From positions 163,897 to 227,896 of the forward strand of contig NZ_JH806634.1 in assembly GCF_000295095.1 (NCBI RefSeq): a stretch of DNA of 64,000 bases. The letters are read 5' to 3'. The stretch's first letter is position 1. Every line of letters starts with the position of its first letter. Both the position numbers and the translations under genes were made by a program. The stretch comes from Actinomyces timonensis DSM 23838. GTDB taxonomy: Bacteria; Actinomycetota; Actinomycetes; Actinomycetales; Actinomycetaceae. This document shows, in pieces, positions 55,696 through 63,417 of this stretch. The notes under the pieces were generated by a model, which was not told where the DNA came from, ran no database searches, and saw nothing but the letters and a program-made list of their open reading frames with translations.

Positions 55696-56376
55696 TCAGC
55701 CCCATAGGTCCGTCCAGCTCACGCCCAGTTCCGCCAGGAGCCGGCGCAGCAGCGGCAGCGAGATGCCGACGACGCCGTGCGGGTCGCCCTCGATCGCCTC
55801 GATGAAGGCGCCGCCCAGCCCGTCAATGGTGAAGGCCCCGGCGCACCACAGCGGCTCCCCGGTGGCGATGTAGGCGTCGATCTCCTCCTCGGTGGGCTCG
55901 CCGAAATGGACGATCGCCGAGGAGACGCCGCTCGCGCTCGCCCCGTCGGCCGGGCGTACGAGCGCATGCCCGGTGTGCAGCTCGCCCGTGCGTCCCCGCA
56001 TCGCCAGCCATCGCTCACGGGCGGCCTCGGGCGTGCGGGGCTTGCCGACGACGGCGCCGTCGATCTCCAGCATTGAGTCGCATCCGACGACGACGGGAGC
56101 GCTGGCTCTCCCGCTCGTGCCGCTCGGCCCGGCGCCCTCGCCAGCGGCGCTGGCGCCCTCCCCGAGAGCGCTGGCGACGTCGAGCGCCTTGGCCGTGGCC
56201 AGCGCGAGCACCTGCTCGGCGGGGGAGGGGGCCTCCTCGCCGGCCTCGGCGCGCCGCTGGGCGAGCGCGGCGAGGATCGCGCCCTCGTCGACCGAGGAGA
56301 CCTCGACCCGGGGCTCGACACCCGCGGCGCGGAGGGTGGCCAGGCGGCCCGTGGACTTCGAGGCGAGGATGATCAC
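55696..56376 (-). CDS. maf: Maf family nucleotide pyrophosphatase
   Basis: 226-aa house-cleaning hydrolase for modified or non-canonical nucleoside triphosphates. It begins with the family motif LASKSTGRLATLRAAGV (normally S/A-x-SPRR, here STGR). VVGCDSMLEIDG and GKPRTPEAARERW contain catalytic Asp/Lys positions, and GVSSAIVHFGEPTEEEIDAYIATGEPL and FIEAIEGDPHGVVGISL follow. An Ala/Gly-rich insertion lies at about 75-95. GTG 56376 is supported by minus-strand TACCCT 6 nt upstream; a longer frame overlapping birA is not used. Confidence 0.88.
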   Translation of the reverse strand: MIILASKSTGRLATLRAAGVEPRVEVSSVDEGAILAALAQRRAEAGEEAPSPAEQVLALATAKALDVASALGEGASAAGEGAGPSGTSGRASAPVVVGCDSMLEIDGAVVGKPRTPEAARERWLAMRGRTGELHTGHALVRPADGASASGVSSAIVHFGEPTEEEIDAYIATGEPLWCAGAFTIDGLGGAFIEAIEGDPHGVVGISLPLLRRLLAELGVSWTDLWG

Positions 56377-56382
56377 CGCCTC

Positions 56383-56388
56383 AGGGTA
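56383..56388 (-). promoter_or_regulatory. -10 box TACCCT, leaderless start of maf
   Basis: Minus-strand TACCCT ends 6 nt before GTG 56376; no SD. Confidence 0.5.
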
Positions 56389-56514
56389 CTCAGTGGCAGG
56401 CGGCAGGACGGGCAGGCCCGGGGGAGGGCCCGCCGTCGGCGCGCTCGTCGCCTCCTGGATCGGCTGGTCCGGCAGTGCCGACTGGCCTGGCGGGGCTCGC
56501 TGGTCGCGCGCGGG

Positions 56515-56520
56515 TAGCCT
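56515..56520 (+). promoter_or_regulatory. -10 box TAGCCT, leaderless start of birA
   Basis: TAGCCT ends 7 nt before ATG 56528; no SD. Confidence 0.5.
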
Positions 56521-56527
56521 GCGCCCT

Positions 56528-57466
56528 ATGAGCGCCACGACTCGGCTGGTGACCGTCGAGGCCACCGGCTCCACTAACGACGACCTCCGCCGCCAGCTCG
56601 CCCCCGGCGGCAGGCCCGATGCCGCCGCCGCGGAGCGCTGGCCCCACGGATCCGCGCTGCGCGCCCTCTCCCAGACCGCCGGGCGCGGCCGGAGCGGGCG
56701 CGACTGGGTGACCCCGCCGGGCAGCGCGCTGACCGTCTCCTTCGTCCTCCGTCCGCTCGTGCCCGCCGAGACCCTCGGCTGGCTCCCGCTGCTCGCCGGG
56801 CTCGCCGTGCGCGACGCCCTCGCCCCCGCCTTGGAGGGCCTGCCCTGGCGCGCCCGCACGAAATGGCCCAACGACGTCGTCGTCGAACCGCTCACCGACG
56901 ATAACAGCAGAGCGAACGGCGCTGGCGGCTCGGGAGGCGGCGAGGCCGAGGTGCCCGGATGGGGGCGCTCCCGGAAGATCGCGGGCATCCTCGCCGAGCT
57001 CATTCCCGCGCCCGGGGGCGCCCCCGGGGCCCGGCCGCCTGCCAGTCGCGAGGCGGCGCCCGTCATCATCGTGGGCATCGGCGTCAACATCGGCCAGTCG
57101 CCGCAGGAGCTGCCCGTGCCCTGGGCCGCCTCGCTGCGGAGCCTGGGAGCGGGGAGTTCTCGGGGCGACTGGTTGGAGCCCGGGATCGTGCTGGAGACCC
57201 TGGCCCCGCGCCTGCTCGGGCTCGTGGAGCAGTGGGAGGCCGCTGGTGGGGACCCGGAGCGCGCCCCGACCGCCGCGGGATCTCTCGGGGACGACCTGCG
57301 CGGGGCCTGCGCGACCCTCGGCAGGCGGGTCCGCGTGAGCGCCCCGGGCGGCGACGTCGTCGGCACCGCCGTCGGCATCGAGCCCGAGCTCCGAGTCCGG
57401 CCCGACGACGGCGACCAGGACATCCTCGTGAGAGCCGGGGACGCGCGACTCCGGGGCTCGGCCTGA
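56528..57466 (+). CDS. birA: Biotin-[acetyl-CoA-carboxylase] ligase (BirA), catalytic type
   Basis: 312-aa enzyme that attaches biotin to carboxylases via biotinyl-AMP. It shows EATGSTNDDLRR, SQTAGRGRSGRDWVTPPGS (ATP/biotin loop), RTKWPNDVVV, RKIAGILAEL and VVGIGVNIGQ-type segments (VIIVGIGVNIGQ). There is no N-terminal DNA-binding domain, so it is not a repressor. The C-terminal SH3-like domain is present (GRRVRVSAPGGDVVGTA). A Gly/Ala linker interrupts it after VVVEPLTDDNS. Divergent from maf. Confidence 0.92.
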   Translation: MSATTRLVTVEATGSTNDDLRRQLAPGGRPDAAAAERWPHGSALRALSQTAGRGRSGRDWVTPPGSALTVSFVLRPLVPAETLGWLPLLAGLAVRDALAPALEGLPWRARTKWPNDVVVEPLTDDNSRANGAGGSGGGEAEVPGWGRSRKIAGILAELIPAPGGAPGARPPASREAAPVIIVGIGVNIGQSPQELPVPWAASLRSLGAGSSRGDWLEPGIVLETLAPRLLGLVEQWEAAGGDPERAPTAAGSLGDDLRGACATLGRRVRVSAPGGDVVGTAVGIEPELRVRPDDGDQDILVRAGDARLRGSA

Positions 57467-57502
57467 CCCGCTGCGGCGCTGCCGCTCGCACGTTTTCTCA
57501 TG

Positions 57503-57533
57503 GATATGTCAGAAACGGGGGACATCTGATATC
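57503..57533. promoter_or_regulatory. Near-palindromic candidate operator upstream of the cyclase
   Basis: GATAT-g-TCAGA (57503-57513) and TCTGATATC (57525-57533) form an inverted repeat with one extra base in the left arm. It stands out as AT-rich and lies just upstream of the cyclase promoter. Confidence 0.35.
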
Positions 57534-57536
57534 GCC

Positions 57537-57566
57537 CTGACGAAATCCTGTGACCTGCGCTACCCT
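57537..57566 (+). promoter_or_regulatory. Promoter of the nucleotide cyclase gene
   Basis: CTGACG (57537-57542), 18-nt spacer, TACCCT (57561-57566), then 6 nt to GTG 57573: a leaderless arrangement with a recognisable -35. Confidence 0.5.
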
Positions 57567-57572
57567 ATCCGC

Positions 57573-58781
57573 GTGAATGAGGTGACGCCGTTCGCGCTAG
57601 GAGGAGTGCTTGGTACGAGAGAGAGCCTCCCCACTCCCCACGAGGGAGGAGAGTCCCCTGCCAAGGCGCCAGAGGACACCGTCTGCATACCCGGGCAGGG
57701 GGCCGGGCCTCGTGCGGCCACGCCCAGTGACGCCGCCGAGTCGGCATGCTGCGGCGCGACGGTCCACGCCCACGCCCGCGTCCTGCTCGGGGGCGACCCC
57801 ACCCTGACACTGCCCCAGCTCGCCGGTGCGGCGCGCGTCTCGCCGCTCTTCGCGCGCGGCTTCTGGCGGGCCATGGGCTTCGCCGATGTCAGCGACGACG
57901 AGCCCCGCTTCACCCATCAGGACGCCGACACGCTGCGGTCCATCGCCGATCTCATCGACTCCGAGGAGGAGCGCCATCCCGGCCCCGACGAGCCCGGTGG
58001 CCTGTCCGCCTCGGCGATCCTCGAGCTGCTCCGGGCCCAGTCCTACACGATGGACCGCCTCGTCCTGTGGCAGCTCGAGACCCTCGTGGCTGATGTCGGG
58101 CAGCGCCTCGGCCTGGACGACACCTCCGCCCGGCTCGTCGTCCTCGACCACATCAACGAGCTCACCGGTCCCCTGACCGACCAGCTCACCTACGTGTGGC
58201 GCCGCCACCTCGCCTCCCTCCTGGACCGCACCGACGCCGAGATCTCCCGGCGGGGCGTCGAGCGCGTCGGCCCCGACTACTACCCGCTCGTGCGGTCCCT
58301 CGGCTTCGTCGACATCGTCTCCTTCACCCAGCGCGCCCAGACGATGAGCCGCATGGAGCTGTCCACCATGCTCGACGATTTCGAGACCACGGCCCGCGAC
58401 GTCATCACCTCCCGGGGGGCGAGGGTCGTCAAGACCATCGGGGACGCCGTCATGTACATCTCCGATGACCTGACTATCGCCGCCGACGTCGTCACGTCCC
58501 TCGTCGACGAGCTCCAGTCCGGCCTCGACGCGATCCTCGTGCGGGCCAGCCTCGTCGAGGGGCGCGTTGTGTCCCGCTCCGGCGACGTCTTCGGCCCGCC
58601 CGTCAACCTCGCCTCCCGCCTCGTCGACACCGCCGAGCCCGGGGGCATCCGCATGGATCAGGCCACCGCCCGCGCCCTCATGGCCAGCCCCGTCGCCGCG
58701 CAGTACCGGGTGCGCCAGTGCCACGACGTCGTCGCCAAGGGCATGGGCAACGTCACCCCGTGGTCGCTTCAGCGCGCCTGA
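57573..58781 (+). CDS. Class III adenylate/guanylate cyclase with N-terminal regulatory domain
   Basis: 402 aa. The C-terminal catalytic domain has the first metal Asp in LGFVDIVSFTQRAQ, the second in VVKTIGDAVMYIS, and FGPPVNLASRLVDTAEPGG with the conserved Asn/Arg. It should make cAMP as a homodimer. Residues ~60-235 are helical and resemble the autoinhibitory N-terminal domain of mycobacterial Rv1264-type pH-sensing cyclases (RVSPLFARGFWRAMGFADV, FTHQDADTL). No transmembrane helix is seen. The first 60 residues are variable and contain a CC pair. Substrate specificity (ATP versus GTP) is inferred. Confidence 0.85.
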   Translation: MNEVTPFALGGVLGTRESLPTPHEGGESPAKAPEDTVCIPGQGAGPRAATPSDAAESACCGATVHAHARVLLGGDPTLTLPQLAGAARVSPLFARGFWRAMGFADVSDDEPRFTHQDADTLRSIADLIDSEEERHPGPDEPGGLSASAILELLRAQSYTMDRLVLWQLETLVADVGQRLGLDDTSARLVVLDHINELTGPLTDQLTYVWRRHLASLLDRTDAEISRRGVERVGPDYYPLVRSLGFVDIVSFTQRAQTMSRMELSTMLDDFETTARDVITSRGARVVKTIGDAVMYISDDLTIAADVVTSLVDELQSGLDAILVRASLVEGRVVSRSGDVFGPPVNLASRLVDTAEPGGIRMDQATARALMASPVAAQYRVRQCHDVVAKGMGNVTPWSLQRA

Positions 58782-58822
58782 GGGTCCGGGCCGGCGGGAG
58801 CGGAGGGCGGCGATCAGGGACC

Positions 58823-58840
58823 TTTCAGCCCGCGTTCAGG
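58823..58840 (+). promoter_or_regulatory. Direct repeat TTCAG, candidate response-regulator site
   Basis: TTTCAG and GTTCAGG place two TTCAG units 11 bp apart (58824-58828 and 58835-58839). This is one helical turn, the usual spacing for OmpR/PhoB-type regulators, and it lies about 110 nt before the response regulator gene. Autoregulation is inferred. Confidence 0.4.
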
Positions 58841-58935
58841 TTCTCATTCCGCGCGATGCCGCGGGAAACGGGGTGAGAGGGCCGGAGCGCGCCCGCGATG
58901 GGGACAGCGCCGCTGCCGCGCCAGGGCAACTCGGC

Positions 58936-58941
58936 TAGTAT
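58936..58941 (+). promoter_or_regulatory. -10 box TAGTAT, leaderless start of the response regulator
   Basis: TAGTAT ends 7 nt before GTG 58949; no SD. Confidence 0.5.
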
Positions 58942-58948
58942 CTGAATC

Positions 58949-59614
58949 GTGACAACTGTGCTTCTCGTCGAGGACGACCCCGCCATCTCCGAGCCCCTCG
59001 CCCGCGCCTTCGGGCGCGAGGGCTACGAGGTCCGCGCCCATGGCACCGGCAAGGGCGCGCTGGAGGAGATCGGCGAGGCGGACATCCTCGTGCTCGACCT
59101 CGGCCTGCCCGACATGGACGGCCTCGACGTCGCGCGGACCGTGCGCGCGCAGGGCCTGACCATCCCGATCCTCATGCTCACCGCTCGCAGCGAGGACACC
59201 GACCACGTCGTCGGCCTCGACGCCGGCGCGGACGACTACGTCACCAAGCCCTTCCGCCTCGCCGAGCTCCTCGCCCGCGTGCGGGCCCAGGTCCGCCGCG
59301 CCTCCGGCGAGGCCGCCGTCGACCAGCTCGCCCATGGCGACATCCGCGTGGACGTCGCCGCGCACCGGGCCTTCGTGGGCAGCCGCGAGCTGCAGTTGAC
59401 CGTCCGCGAGTTCGAGTTCCTGCGCGTGCTCGTGCGCGGCGCGGGCTCCGTGGTGGATAGCGACGACATCCTGCGCGAGGTCTGGGGCGAGGACCCCACC
59501 GGTTCGGAGTCGACCCTTGGCATGCACGCCACCTGGCTGCGCCGCAAGCTCGGCGACGACGTCGACGCCCCCGCGATCCTCCTCGCCGAGGGCGCCGGCT
59601 ACCGCCTCGCCTGA
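58949..59614 (+). CDS. OmpR/PhoB-family response regulator
   Basis: 221 aa. The receiver domain has acidic pocket EDD (8-10), phospho-acceptor Asp50 (ILVLDLGLPDMDG), Thr78 and Lys100 (DDYVTKPF). The C-terminal winged-helix domain shows LTVREFEFLRVLVR and STLGMHATWLRRKLGDD with the usual GAGYRL end. The histidine kinase gene follows after 24 nt, so the two form a two-component system; its signal is unknown. Confidence 0.93.
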   Translation: MTTVLLVEDDPAISEPLARAFGREGYEVRAHGTGKGALEEIGEADILVLDLGLPDMDGLDVARTVRAQGLTIPILMLTARSEDTDHVVGLDAGADDYVTKPFRLAELLARVRAQVRRASGEAAVDQLAHGDIRVDVAAHRAFVGSRELQLTVREFEFLRVLVRGAGSVVDSDDILREVWGEDPTGSESTLGMHATWLRRKLGDDVDAPAILLAEGAGYRLA

Positions 59615-59638
59615 GGCCGCCTCCGCCCAGGGGACCCG

Positions 59639-60718
59639 ATGCGACGCCGCGCCCTTCAGATGACCATGGCGGCGGTGCTCGTCGCCGTCGTCCTGTTGGG
59701 GATCCCCCTGGGCGCGGCGACGATCTTCTACGCGGCCCGCTCCGCGCCGGACGACCTGGAGCGCTGGAGGACGGTGTTCTCCGTCGTCACGGTGGGCACC
59801 GCCCTGGCGATCATCGCCCTGGCCGCCGCGTACATCGTGGCCGCGAAGGTCTCGAGGCGCATCTCCGCCCCACTCATCTACCTGGCGGCCGAGGCCGAGC
59901 AGCTGGGCAGTGGGCAGGTGCGCCCCCGCGTGCGGGTCTCCGGGATCGAGGAGATCGACCTCGTCCAGGCCGAGCTCGTGCGCTCCGCCGAGCGCGTGGC
60001 CGGGCGGCTCGCCGCCGAGCGGCAGTTCGCCTCCGACGCCTCCCACCAGTTGCGAACGCCGCTGACCTCCCTCAGCCTGCGCCTGGAGGAGATCGAGATC
60101 ATCGCCGACGACGAGGAGGTCCGCGCTGGCGCCCACGCCTGCCTGGAGCAGGTGGAGAGGCTCACCGGCGTCGTCGACGACCTCCTCAAGGTCTCCCGGC
60201 GCTCCGGGGGCGGCACCACTGAGGCCCTGCACCTCGCCGATCTCTTCGCCCAGCAGCAAGAGGAGTGGGGGCCGGCCTTCGCCGAGGCCGGGCGCGAGCT
60301 CGTCCTGACCGATGCGATCGGCCAGCCGGTCCTGGCCAGCCCCGGCTCGCTCGCCCAGGTCCTGGCGACTATCATCGAGAACTCCCTGCGCTACGGCGCG
60401 GGCACGACGACCGTCTCCGTGCGCAGCGCCAACGGCGGGCACGGCGTCTTCATCGACATCGCCGACGAGGGCGAGGGCGTCGACGACGAGCTGGCGCCCC
60501 ATATCTTCGAGCGCTCCGTGTCCGGGCACGGCTCGACCGGCGTGGGCCTCGCCCTGGCCAAGGACCTCGTGGAGGCCGACGGCGGCCGCATCGAGCTCAC
60601 CGCGCGCCGCCCACCGGTGTTCTCCGTGCTCCTGGCCGCCGTGCCGCGCTCCCTCGATCCGAACACGGTGCTGCCCAAGGGCGCGATCGTCAGCGTCGGC
60701 CGCCGCCGCCGCTTCTAG
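59639..60718 (+). CDS. Sensor histidine kinase
   Basis: 359-aa membrane kinase. Two helices (about 8-30 and 42-66) border an extracytoplasmic loop of only about a dozen residues, so it probably senses the membrane or a small ligand. HAMP follows (RISAPLIYLAAEAEQL), then the phosphorylated His136 in DASHQLRTPLTSLSLRLEE, and the ATP-binding boxes IIENSLRYG, DEGEGVDD and GSTGVGLALAKDLV. Partner of the response regulator just upstream. Confidence 0.93.
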   Translation: MRRRALQMTMAAVLVAVVLLGIPLGAATIFYAARSAPDDLERWRTVFSVVTVGTALAIIALAAAYIVAAKVSRRISAPLIYLAAEAEQLGSGQVRPRVRVSGIEEIDLVQAELVRSAERVAGRLAAERQFASDASHQLRTPLTSLSLRLEEIEIIADDEEVRAGAHACLEQVERLTGVVDDLLKVSRRSGGGTTEALHLADLFAQQQEEWGPAFAEAGRELVLTDAIGQPVLASPGSLAQVLATIIENSLRYGAGTTTVSVRSANGGHGVFIDIADEGEGVDDELAPHIFERSVSGHGSTGVGLALAKDLVEADGGRIELTARRPPVFSVLLAAVPRSLDPNTVLPKGAIVSVGRRRRF

Positions 60719-60774
60719 CCGCCGGCTCGCCCCGACCCGCCCCGCGCCGTCAATCCATCGCCCCCTCCTATGAA

Positions 60775-60853
60775 CGAGACCGGGCGAACAGCACCGCGAG
60801 ATTGCGATTGACTGGAGAATTCCAGATCTCGCGGTGCTGTTCGCCCGGTCTCG
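60775..60853. terminator. 28-bp perfect inverted repeat between convergent genes
   Basis: Arm one starts CGAGACCGGGCGAACAGCAC (60775) and arm two is its exact complement (60826-60853), 28 bp each. The 23-nt loop has its own CTGGA-GAAT-TCCAG stem. It begins 56 nt after the kinase stop and ends 19 nt before the convergent lysozyme-like gene, so a bidirectional terminator is likely, though far longer than the others here. Confidence 0.65.
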
Positions 60854-60872
60854 ATGGGGAGGTGGGTGGGGG

Positions 60873-61892
60873 TCAGTACCAGCCGGCGCTCTCGGAGTGG
60901 GACCAGGCGGCGCAGGGGCTGCCGTAGCGGCCCTTGATGTAGCCCAGGCCCCAGTCGATCTGCGTGGCGGGGTTGGTCGCCCAATCCGAGCCGGCCGAGG
61001 TCATCTTCGAGCCGGGCAGTGCCTGCGGGATGCCGTAGGCACCTGAGGCGTTGGAGGCCTGGTAGTTCCAGCCGGACTCGCGGTCCCACAGGCCCACGAG
61101 GCAGGAGTACTCATTGGCGTCCCAGCCCCACGCGCTCATCTGGCTGCTGGCGTAGGCCTTCGCGTCGGAGGCGGAGGTGCCGGACGTGCCGCCCGAGCCG
61201 GCTCCCGCCACGGGCTCGCTGGCGGTCATCCGGCCCGATGACGGGTCGAGGTAGTACCAGGTGGAGCCGTCCACGATCCAGCCGGTGAGCATCTGGCCCG
61301 AGCCGTTGAAGTAGTACCAGGCGCCCAGGTGGTTCGCCCAGCCGACGGCCATGCGGCCGCTGTTGCCCATGAAGTACCAGGAGCCGCCGTCGGCGAGCCA
61401 GCCCATCGCGGCCTGGCCGTTGCTGCCCAGGTAGTACCAGGAGCCGCCGATGAGCTTCCAGCCCACGGCCATGGATCCCTCGTCGCCCAGGAAGTACCAG
61501 GCACCGTCGATCCAGTTCCAGTCGGTGGCCATCCGGCCATCGGCGTCGAAGTAGTACCAGGCGCCGCCGACGGTGGCCCAGCCGGTGACGAGCGCGCCGT
61601 CGCCGTCGAGGTAGAACCAGGATCCGCCCGTGTGCAGCCAGCCCGTGATGGCCTGGCCGTCGGCGGGGTTGATGTAGGACCAGGACCCGGCCTGGGACAT
61701 CACCCAGCCGATGCTCCCAGCGGCGTTATCGCCGTCGGTGGCGGCCAGTGCGGGGGCCGCAGCGGCCTGGGCGGCGCTCGCTGTGGCGGGGGCGGCGTCG
61801 GCCGGAGAGGCGAGTGCCGCCGGCGCGGTCAGCGCGAGCCCCGCGAGAAGAGTCGCGGAGCCGAGCGCGGCGATCGGTCGGTGCAGGGTCAT
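60873..61892 (-). CDS. Exported lysozyme-like protein with cell-wall-binding repeats
   Basis: 339 aa. Signal peptide MTLHRPIAALGSATLLAGLAL through ALASPADA is cleaved, so the protein is secreted. Eight or so tandem ~21-residue repeats of the GWxxxxGxWYYLxxxGxM type (about residues 58-235) resemble choline/glucan-binding CW repeats. The C-terminal ~95 residues form a lysozyme/SLT-like fold: CLVGLWDRESGWNYQASN (candidate Glu), GAYGIPQALPGSKM and TQIDWGLGYIKGRYGSPCAAW. It likely binds the envelope or polysaccharide and cuts peptidoglycan. SD GAGG before ATG 61892. Confidence 0.82.
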   Translation of the reverse strand: MTLHRPIAALGSATLLAGLALTAPAALASPADAAPATASAAQAAAAPALAATDGDNAAGSIGWVMSQAGSWSYINPADGQAITGWLHTGGSWFYLDGDGALVTGWATVGGAWYYFDADGRMATDWNWIDGAWYFLGDEGSMAVGWKLIGGSWYYLGSNGQAAMGWLADGGSWYFMGNSGRMAVGWANHLGAWYYFNGSGQMLTGWIVDGSTWYYLDPSSGRMTASEPVAGAGSGGTSGTSASDAKAYASSQMSAWGWDANEYSCLVGLWDRESGWNYQASNASGAYGIPQALPGSKMTSAGSDWATNPATQIDWGLGYIKGRYGSPCAAWSHSESAGWY

Positions 61893-61987
61893 GTGTACCT
61901 CGCGGGTGGTCGTGACCGGGCAGCGGGCGCTGCGGGGTCGTGCGGTGGAAGGGATCTGACCGCCGAGGCGGGCCGATCCGCTCCCGA

Positions 61988-62740
61988 TCAGTGCCCCGGG
62001 CCGGTGCCCGGGGTCGTCTGGGGAACCGGCGTGGCAGCCTCCTTGCCGGTCTTCTTGCGGCGCCCGGATAGGGCGTGCAGGAGCATGGGCACCACGGAGA
62101 CGAAGACGATGACGAGGATCATCGCGTCGATGTTCTTCTGGATCCACTCGATGGAGCCCAGGAAGTAGCCGAGCCATGTGATCCCGAAGGCCCAGAAGGT
62201 GGCGCCGATGACGTTGAAGGTGACGAAATGCCGGTAGTGCATCCGCCCGACGCCGGCCATCACCGGGGTGAAGGTGCGCACGATCGGCACGAACTGCGCC
62301 AGCGTGACGGCCTTGCCGCCGTGGCGCTCGAAGAAGTCTCTCGTGCGCTCGACGTACTCCTGCTTGAACAGCCGGGAGTTCGGACGGTTGAAGATCTTCG
62401 GGCCGGCCTCGCGCCCGATGAGGTAACCGGTCTGGTTCCCGGCGATGGCCGCCAGCAGTACCAGAGGGGCAGCCACCCAGATATGCACACCCACCGCGCC
62501 TGTGGCCACGAAGAGCCCAAGGGTGAACAGGAGGGAGTCCCCGGGGAGGAAGAATCCGATGAGCAGGCCCGTCTCAGCGAAAATGACGAGCATGACGCCG
62601 ACGATCGCCCAGGGGCCGAACCAGGAGACGATCTGGGTGATCATCTCCCCGGCGTCGAGCCACTTCGGGCCGAGGGCGGGCATAGGGGCCGCAGGGACGG
62701 CGGCATTGAGCGCGGCGATAGCCGTGAGGGAAGCAGTCAC
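61988..62740 (-). CDS. DedA family membrane protein
   Basis: 250-aa protein with about five helices of the DedA/VTT family, linked to undecaprenyl-phosphate or lipid flipping. Family pieces are FAETGLLIGFFLPGDSLLF, IGREAGPKIFNRPNSR, FFERHGGKAVTLAQFVPIVR and FTPVMAGVGRMHYRHF with the acidic and Arg residues intact. GTG 62740 follows minus-strand TAGCCT by 6 nt. The tail is Lys/Thr/Pro-rich. Confidence 0.92.
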   Translation of the reverse strand: MTASLTAIAALNAAVPAAPMPALGPKWLDAGEMITQIVSWFGPWAIVGVMLVIFAETGLLIGFFLPGDSLLFTLGLFVATGAVGVHIWVAAPLVLLAAIAGNQTGYLIGREAGPKIFNRPNSRLFKQEYVERTRDFFERHGGKAVTLAQFVPIVRTFTPVMAGVGRMHYRHFVTFNVIGATFWAFGITWLGYFLGSIEWIQKNIDAMILVIVFVSVVPMLLHALSGRRKKTGKEAATPVPQTTPGTGPGH

Positions 62741-62746
62741 GCGGCA

Positions 62747-62752
62747 AGGCTA
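62747..62752 (-). promoter_or_regulatory. -10 box TAGCCT, leaderless start of the dedA gene
   Basis: Minus-strand TAGCCT ends 6 nt before GTG 62740; no SD. Confidence 0.5.
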
Positions 62753-62871
62753 TGGAGAGGAGCGCCCCACTGGCCGTGAGCCTTCCCTCATCCCCGCTGT
62801 GGCATCTGGCACGATCCCGGGCCAGGCGCTCAGCCGCCTCGCAGGAGCGTCACAGCCTTGACACGCCGGAC

Positions 62872-63396
62872 TCAGGAATCGGAGACGCTCGGGCTGCCGG
62901 GGTCCTCGGCGCCGGCCTCATCGCTGGAGCCGGTGAACACGATGTAGTGGTAGAAGAGGAATCGGAACGCGGTGCCCAATCCGAATCCGACGACGTAGGC
63001 GGCGATATTGTCGGCGAGAGGCCCTGTCAGCCCCAGGACGTGGTGGGTGAACAGCAGGCAGAACTGCGTGATGACCAGCCCACCGATATTCGCCAGGGCG
63101 AAGAGGATCCCCTCGTGCCAGGTGTTGTCCCTCGTGCGTCCCCGGTAGGTCCAGTACCGGTTCGCCACCCAGGAGAAGATCGTCGCGATCGTCGCGCTCA
63201 GGACGTTCGCGGAGTTCGGGTGCCCCGACAGGAAACCGGTGGGACCGTGCTGGACGAGATTGAACAGGCCGGAGTCGATGACGTACGCGAGTGCGCCCAC
63301 GATTCCGAACTGCAAGAACTCATGAACCCAGGCGCGGATCCGGCTGCTGAGGCTCATCGGCTCCGCCGTGGCGGTCATGGTCGCGCTATTGCTCAC
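62872..63396 (-). CDS. GtrA family membrane protein
   Basis: 174-aa four-helix protein of the GtrA family, thought to help move lipid-linked sugars across the membrane. Seen: FLQFGIVGALAYVIDSGLFN, SWVANRYWTYRGR, and FGLGTAFRFLFYHYIVF. GTG 63396 is preferred to 63414 because minus-strand TACCAT lies 6 nt before it. It lies 21 nt downstream of the partial membrane gene to its right. Confidence 0.9.
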   Translation of the reverse strand: MSNSATMTATAEPMSLSSRIRAWVHEFLQFGIVGALAYVIDSGLFNLVQHGPTGFLSGHPNSANVLSATIATIFSWVANRYWTYRGRTRDNTWHEGILFALANIGGLVITQFCLLFTHHVLGLTGPLADNIAAYVVGFGLGTAFRFLFYHYIVFTGSSDEAGAEDPGSPSVSDS

Positions 63397-63402
63397 GGGG
63401 CG

Positions 63403-63408
63403 ATGGTA
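63403..63408 (-). promoter_or_regulatory. -10 box TACCAT, leaderless start of the gtrA-like gene
   Basis: Minus-strand TACCAT ends 6 nt before GTG 63396; no SD. Confidence 0.5.
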
Positions 63409-63417
63409 GGCCACTGA

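Noticed and set aside
62752-63417. Plus-strand frame opposite gtrA
   Set aside because: Shadow of gtrA with no domain or start signal.
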